Assembly (NCBI GenBank): GCA_044507695.1
Contig: JBIQJD010000020.1
Span: 1 to 46,185, forward strand
Source of the DNA: JBIQJD01 sp044507695
GTDB lineage: Bacteria; Bacteroidota; Ignavibacteria; Ignavibacteriales; Ignavibacteriaceae
DNA: 46,185 nucleotides
Direction: 5' to 3'
Shown: in pieces, positions 41,124-46,185 of the stretch
Layout of the letters: each line of letters opens with the position of its first letter
Numbering within the stretch: the stretch's first letter is position 1
The notes under the pieces: generated by a model
Seen by the model: the letters and a program-made list of their open reading frames with translations, nothing else
What the model was told of the DNA's origin: nothing
Database searches by the model: none
Position numbers and translations under genes: made by a program

Positions 41124-44100
41124 TTATTCAGCATTATCTGCACGGGTTTGAATTACCTCATCAATTTCTGGTTTTTCAATTGATTGAAGTTCTGTAAAAT
41201 AAATTTTTATCTCAGTTCCTCCATCAACATTTATTTCCATTCTGCCTTCAAGCTGTTCAACAAACGTGTGAATTAACACAACGCCGAGAGTTTCGGAATT
41301 TTCAGGATCAAAATCATGAGGCAATCCTTCTCCATCATCTTTTATGCTTAATGTATATTCATTCTTAATTTTCTGAAGATTGATATTAATTTTTCCCTCA
41401 TCTCTATTATTAAAAGCATATTTAAGTGAGTTTGTTACAACTTCACTAATTATTAAGCCAAGTGTTATACAGGTATCAAGCCTGAAGTAGATATTCTGCA
41501 TCTCAATCTCAGTTGTAATGGATTTACCATTTACATTGTAGGAACTGATCAGGTTTTGAACAAGTTCTTCTACATAATCTTCAAAATCAATCCTCTGCGC
41601 ATTTTCAGCTTTATAAAGTTTTTCATGTACCAAAGCCATTGAACTGATTCTGTTTTTACTTTCTGTTAATGCTTCAAGAGATGCAGTATCTTTTACATTC
41701 ATTGCCTGAAGATTTAACAAACTTAATATTACCTGGAGATTATTTTTTACCCTGTGATGAAGTTCTTTAAGCAAAAGATTTTTTTCATCCAATGCGGCTT
41801 CAATCAAATGTTTTTTCTGCATTAATTCATTAAGCAGAGAAATTATGTCTTCGTTTCTTGTCTGCAATTCCCGCTGAAGTACATCTTTTGCAAGTTTGAA
41901 TTTTATTGCATTGCTTACTCTTGCTTTTAACTCTTCGATTGTAAATGGTTTACTCAGATAATCAGATGCACCCTTTTTTAGAAGTTCAATTTTAAGCTGG
42001 TCATCTGCTTTAGCTGTTAAAAGTATAATTGGTGTGGATGCAAGAATCTGATCTGCTTTTACAGCATCCAAAACAGCATCACCATTTAAATCAGGCATCA
42101 TTATATCAGTTAAAATCAAATCAGGATTATGTTCACGAATTTTTTGTAATCCTTCCACACCATCAAAGGCTGTAACAACTCTGTAACTCTCTGATAATAT
42201 TTCAGTGATAAAATTATTCATCTCAATATTATCTTCAATTACAACAATAAGAGGATGCTGATTTCCATACGGCATCTTTTGTTTACGTTTTAAACTGAAT
42301 TGAGAAGAAGGTTTATTAACAAGTTCAAATTTTAATTCTTCCTGAATAAGAGAAATATCTTCTGGTGTATATTGATTAATTACAACTCCTTCCGGTGCCG
42401 ATACGGGAATACTTAACCTGAAAACCGCTCCACCTTCATCAGCATTATATACTTCGATATGTCCGTTATGCAAATCAACAAACTCTTTAACGATTGACAG
42501 ACCAAGCCCGGTACTGCCAATTGTTCTCTTCAATCCTTTTTGTGCAATCTGGTAGCGGTTAAAAATTGAGTTTAGTAACTCTTTATCAATTCCGGGGCCG
42601 GTATCTTTTATTTCAATGATTGCATTATTCTCGTTCCCTGATAGAGTACATGTAATTTTACCGCCATTTGGTGTATACTTAAAAGCATTTGAAAGTAGAT
42701 TGATCATAATTCTTTCAATCTTCTCGGGATCAGCCTGAACTGAAAGTCTTTCCGGCAGATTGAGTTCAAATTTTATATTTTGTTTTAAAGCTAAGGATTC
42801 AAAATAAGAAGCAATTAGTTTTATGTTCGAAGTCAGATTCATATTTGCATAATCAAGTTTCATCTCTCCAACTTCAATCCTGGAAAGATCTAGGAGATTA
42901 TTAACATGTTTTAAAAGTATTCTGGCATTCTGCTGGATAACAAATAAATCACGTTTATTTTCTTCAGTAATACGGCTGCTTGAAATAAGTTTTTCAACAG
43001 GACCTAAAATCAATGTAAGAGGTGTGCGGAGTTCATGGCTTACGTTTGTAAAGAAGTTTGTTTTTACACGATCAAGATCCTGAAGTTTTCTATTAAGATC
43101 TTCCAATTCAGCATTAGCTTTTTTAAGAAGCATTGTCCGCTCATGCACTTTATTTTCAAGATGTTCTTTTGAATCACGTACACGGATAACCATTGTATTA
43201 AATGCATTAGCAAGTTTGCCTAATTCATCATGCTGTTCAACTTTAACCAATGCTGAATAATCACCTGCTGAAATATTTTCAGAAGCTGAAGTAAGTTTCT
43301 TCAACGGCTTAGTAATATTGCGGCTTAAAATCCATGCTGCTGTTAAACCAACCAGTAATAAAAGTATTCCAACTACCAGTGAGCGGTTAAAAAAATAATC
43401 TGCTGTTGCAGTAACTGTGTCTTTTGATATTTCCACAAGCACTGCCCATGGCGTGCCGGGGATTAATCTTGCTGATGCAAGAACATTTTCACCATTCCGT
43501 TCATATTCTAAAAAATTTCCTTTAACCAAAACCGGAACCGGAGGGTTTTCAACTGCCTGCATTAGATTGTTCCATGCGGTTCCATCATTATTGCTGAGAT
43601 ACAGATTTGAATTACTGCCAAGCAGTTCTGTTAATTGATTAAGAGCCTGTTGTGAGGTGTGTAGAATTCTCCACTTAATAACATAGCCTAAAATTTTTTC
43701 TTTTGATTTTACTGGTGCAATAACAGGATAGAAAATTGAATCCCGTTCATTATAAAATTTTCCAACCTCCGTTATTGAAATTGGTAAACTTGATTCAAAC
43801 TTTTTTCTGAAGGATTCAGGTGCAGCAAAACCGCTGTTGGTTTCTGCAATTATTTTTGCTTCATCATCAACCAATTGAATTGATGCAGTTAATGTATCAT
43901 TATCAGGAATGAATGAAATTAATTTCTTCTTAATGATTTCTTGATCGTTCTGTTGATCATTTCTCAGATAACTTCTTAATTCATTATCATCAGCCTGTGT
44001 TTCTGATAATTGGTTGAATCTTTCCGCTGAATTATGCAAAAGAGTACTAAGCTGTTCGGATAAGTTTTTAACACGATCTGCACCAGCAGAAATTACTGCA

Positions 44101-44225
44101 TCATGAACAGAATAATAGGAGAGGGAACTGTATAATAAAATTATTACTAACAGCAGTAAGAAAATAATTAATGGAAGTCTGACCTGGATGGATAAATCAA
44201 AAATTGAAAATCGTTTCATTTCCAA
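41124..44225 (-). CDS. hybrid sensor kinase: Cache-type sensor, HAMP, HisKA, REC and a second HisKA_2 kinase
   Basis: Order in the 1033-aa protein: helix (~15-35), ~230-residue periplasmic sensor, second helix (~277-298), HAMP, coiled coil, HisKA with SHELRTP (~395-401), HATPase with NLLSNAFKYTPNGG, DTGPGID and GLGLSIVKEF, a REC domain with Asp in LTDIMMPD (~705) and Lys in LSKPF, then a HisKA_2 segment LKELHHRVKNNLQVILSLLNLQ (~818-840) and a second HATPase (ISEVVTNSLKYAF). Signals at the membrane could pass from the first kinase to the REC and control the second kinase. It lies 104 bp after the TonB receptor gene and on the same strand. Confidence 0.92.
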   Translation of the reverse strand: MEMKRFSIFDLSIQVRLPLIIFLLLLVIILLYSSLSYYSVHDAVISAGADRVKNLSEQLSTLLHNSAERFNQLSETQADDNELRSYLRNDQQNDQEIIKKKLISFIPDNDTLTASIQLVDDEAKIIAETNSGFAAPESFRKKFESSLPISITEVGKFYNERDSIFYPVIAPVKSKEKILGYVIKWRILHTSQQALNQLTELLGSNSNLYLSNNDGTAWNNLMQAVENPPVPVLVKGNFLEYERNGENVLASARLIPGTPWAVLVEISKDTVTATADYFFNRSLVVGILLLLVGLTAAWILSRNITKPLKKLTSASENISAGDYSALVKVEQHDELGKLANAFNTMVIRVRDSKEHLENKVHERTMLLKKANAELEDLNRKLQDLDRVKTNFFTNVSHELRTPLTLILGPVEKLISSSRITEENKRDLFVIQQNARILLKHVNNLLDLSRIEVGEMKLDYANMNLTSNIKLIASYFESLALKQNIKFELNLPERLSVQADPEKIERIMINLLSNAFKYTPNGGKITCTLSGNENNAIIEIKDTGPGIDKELLNSIFNRYQIAQKGLKRTIGSTGLGLSIVKEFVDLHNGHIEVYNADEGGAVFRLSIPVSAPEGVVINQYTPEDISLIQEELKFELVNKPSSQFSLKRKQKMPYGNQHPLIVVIEDNIEMNNFITEILSESYRVVTAFDGVEGLQKIREHNPDLILTDIMMPDLNGDAVLDAVKADQILASTPIILLTAKADDQLKIELLKKGASDYLSKPFTIEELKARVSNAIKFKLAKDVLQRELQTRNEDIISLLNELMQKKHLIEAALDEKNLLLKELHHRVKNNLQVILSLLNLQAMNVKDTASLEALTESKNRISSMALVHEKLYKAENAQRIDFEDYVEELVQNLISSYNVNGKSITTEIEMQNIYFRLDTCITLGLIISEVVTNSLKYAFNNRDEGKININLQKIKNEYTLSIKDDGEGLPHDFDPENSETLGVVLIHTFVEQLEGRMEINVDGGTEIKIYFTELQSIEKPEIDEVIQTRADNAE

Positions 44226-44328
44226 ACCTTCTAAAAATTACACAACTCCTCTTACAAAAGCGGCGATAAATTCTGTAAATATATTGTCTTACCTAAACCT
44301 GATTAGCTGCAAAATAATCATCTAAAAA

Positions 44329-46185
44329 TCAAAAATGAAATTGGAGAGACAAAATATATCTTGCCGGCATTTGAGGTGTGCCGAGGTGATCCCAGTATCT
44401 TTTATCACTTAAATTGTTGCCGGTAAAATAGATATTGAACGATGGTGATTTAAAGTATAATCCGGCATTTAAGAGTACGTATGATGGAATTGACAATGTA
44501 TTTCTGTCATCGTAATAAAATGAACCGCTGTAAATAAATCCTGCACCAAAACCAAGTCCCTTCAGCAACCCGCGAAAGAAATAACTTGCCCAAAAATTTA
44601 ACGCATGTTTTGGAATTCCGAGCGGCCGTTTTCCTTCAATTTCCGGATTAGCTTTAATAAACTTGCTTTCATTAAATGCATAACCCAAAATCATATTCAA
44701 CCCATGAATGGGATTGAGACGGATATCCGCATCTACACCGCGGCTTATTTGTGTTCCATCCTGAATAGAACGAATAGGATCATCAGGATTTCTCCTTATT
44801 TTATTTTCAACATTAATATCATAATAACTTATTGTTGAAGAGACCGTACCATCTCCCAACTCTATCTTAATTCCGCCTTCAAATTGATTCGCAAATTCCG
44901 GTTTAAAAGTTTGTCCGATTGAATTTGGAGCAACAGTAGTTGTACCATTCATATAATTAAGAAACAAGGAGAGATTATCTTTCAGAAGCTGGTAAGTAAT
45001 TCCTGCCTGAGGTGAAAATGCACCTTGAGTAAAAGCAAGTTTTGCTTTTCTGTTATTGATAAAATCATCAGCACCGGAATTATCAACAAATTCATATCTC
45101 AGGCTAAGTATCAAATTTAATTTCTCAGTTATGCTAAGGGAATTTGTAAAGAAAAGTGCAAAAAGCTGTAAAAACTCAGAGGTATAACTGTTAACAGTAA
45201 AATTATCTCTTGCAGATTGAATATTCAACAACGGAGTTTTTCCACTCAAGTAATTAATAGTATCTGCTGAATTGTTCAGAGATGTGCTCACAATACCACT
45301 AGCTTGTTTATAATCAAACCCGGCAGCAAGTTTATTATTTAATCCTGCAAATGAATAAGTACCTGAAATAATAGGCATAAAGTTTAACGTATTATAACTT
45401 CCGTTATACTCATAAAGCCTGCGTATCATTAGTGAATCATTTATAAAAAGGGGAATGATGTTTCCGCCATTCAACCTGAAATCTGACGCAGCTAAATAAG
45501 TTTTTAAATTCCAGTCAGAAGAAAATTTAAAACCAATTCTGATGAAATAATTATTAAGATAATCCGGATCCAGGTCAATATTCGGCGAACTGTAAGAAGT
45601 GAAATAATCAGTTTTAATTTCATCAATGCGCTGCACATTCAAGTTGCCGGCTCCTAAAAAGTGTGTATGCAATGAGTGATCCATTATATTTAATTCTGCT
45701 TCAAAGAGAATATCTAATTTCTTATTGAGTTCATAGTAGATTGAAGGAGCGAGCAGATAGTTCCTTTGAAAACCGAAATCCTGAAAACTTCCTTCTGAAT
45801 GTACAGTTGTGTTTAAGCGTAATAAAATGGTTTTCTGTTCATTCAACGGGAAATTAATATCTCCGGTAAAACGCTGCAGATTAAATGATCCAAGGGAAAG
45901 AGAAGCGTTTATTGATTTTTCAACTAATGGTTTCTTTGTTACCTTATTCATCAATCCCCCATAAGACGCACTTGCACCGTAAATGCTTCCTGATGGACCC
46001 CGGATAATTTCAATTCTTTCAGTTGTTTGCAAATCACCGCCTGATGGGCTTAATACATACAATCCGTTTCTGATGTAAGCATTAGTTGTAAATCCACGCA
46101 CAAATAAATTTGTAACACCAACAGGTGAAATAGCCGAATTAACGCCGCCGGGAATTGATTTAATAGCAGATCCGTAATCAACTAT
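44329..46185 (-). CDS. TonB-dependent outer-membrane receptor (siderophore type), partial
   Basis: The reading frame is open to the right edge, so the N-terminus is missing. It begins within the plug domain: IPGGVNSAISPVGVTNLFVRGF, RNGLYVL, ERIEIIRGPSGSIYGASASYGG and NKVTKKP. The beta-barrel follows, and the chain ends YILSLQFHF, with the C-terminal aromatic needed for barrel insertion. The plug resembles FhuA/FpvA-like siderophore receptors. It imports an iron complex or similar ligand using TonB energy. The hybrid kinase downstream could respond to related signals. Confidence 0.9.
   Translation of the reverse strand: MVDYGSAIKSIPGGVNSAISPVGVTNLFVRGFTTNAYIRNGLYVLSPSGGDLQTTERIEIIRGPSGSIYGASASYGGLMNKVTKKPLVEKSINASLSLGSFNLQRFTGDINFPLNEQKTILLRLNTTVHSEGSFQDFGFQRNYLLAPSIYYELNKKLDILFEAELNIMDHSLHTHFLGAGNLNVQRIDEIKTDYFTSYSSPNIDLDPDYLNNYFIRIGFKFSSDWNLKTYLAASDFRLNGGNIIPLFINDSLMIRRLYEYNGSYNTLNFMPIISGTYSFAGLNNKLAAGFDYKQASGIVSTSLNNSADTINYLSGKTPLLNIQSARDNFTVNSYTSEFLQLFALFFTNSLSITEKLNLILSLRYEFVDNSGADDFINNRKAKLAFTQGAFSPQAGITYQLLKDNLSLFLNYMNGTTTVAPNSIGQTFKPEFANQFEGGIKIELGDGTVSSTISYYDINVENKIRRNPDDPIRSIQDGTQISRGVDADIRLNPIHGLNMILGYAFNESKFIKANPEIEGKRPLGIPKHALNFWASYFFRGLLKGLGFGAGFIYSGSFYYDDRNTLSIPSYVLLNAGLYFKSPSFNIYFTGNNLSDKRYWDHLGTPQMPARYILSLQFHF

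Noticed and set aside
1..46185. CRISPR array or cas genes
   Set aside because: No regularly spaced identical repeats with unique spacers and no Cas-like protein were found.

Overview
The window is AT-rich bacterial DNA. Several genes and the element tRNA are preceded by the TAnnTTTG -7 promoter element typical of Bacteroidota and relatives. Together with TonB-dependent receptors, hybrid two-component kinases and a DUF6266-like protein, this points to the Bacteroidota/Ignavibacteriota (FCB) branch; an Ignavibacteria-like host is an inference, not a proof.

Layout. (1) Left chromosomal flank, 1-5684: tadA (partial), a lipoprotein gene, a small membrane protein, Ku coupled to a TPR gene, an S58/DmpA-type peptidase, and a chromate transporter/DoxX pair. 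(2) A ~35.3 kb integrated element, 5685-40995, sitting inside a tRNA-Arg(ACG) gene. The 3' part of the tRNA is at the left junction (5659-5703) and the 5' part at the right junction (40977-41024). A 19-bp direct repeat from the anticodon arm lies at both junctions, with GTACATACAAAA-type iterons just inside each end. (3) Right chromosomal flank, 41124-46185: a hybrid histidine kinase and a partial TonB-dependent siderophore-type receptor.

Contents of the element, left to right: a tyrosine integrase with arm-binding domain; a complete tRNA-Arg(ACG) with its own promoter, apparently replacing the host tRNA the element destroyed; an eight-gene metal-efflux operon (Cys-rich protein, CzcC/B/A-type RND pump, Cys-rich zinc-ribbon protein, PII-NG-like regulator, two CDF transporters); a leftward set with prim-pol/D5-like helicase, second tyrosine recombinase, excisionase-like HTH and a two-gene QueC-like module; then a rightward run of defence genes: PLD-helicase, N6-adenine methyltransferase/specificity protein (interrupted by TGA), OLD-like ATPase/TOPRIM, RNase H-like protein, and STAND-like NTPase with helical repeats. 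An AbiE-type toxin-antitoxin pair, a frameshifted secreted nuclease, two small ORFs, a DUF6266-like protein and about 2 kb of structured non-coding DNA follow. No relaxase or secretion genes are visible, so the element looks like an integrative, possibly replicating defence/metal-resistance island rather than a complete ICE.

Most interesting points: (a) the split essential-type tRNA with a divergent replacement isodecoder inside the element; (b) a QueC-like enzyme translationally coupled to a protein starting Met-Gly, a possible stand-alone protein-deazaguanylation module; (c) an RNase H-like protein translationally coupled to a STAND-like NTPase; (d) GC-rich palindromic repeats inserted in frame in many element genes, one of which appears to supply the methyltransferase ribosome binding site; (e) paired hairpins and nested long-range inverted repeats in the gene-poor right end.
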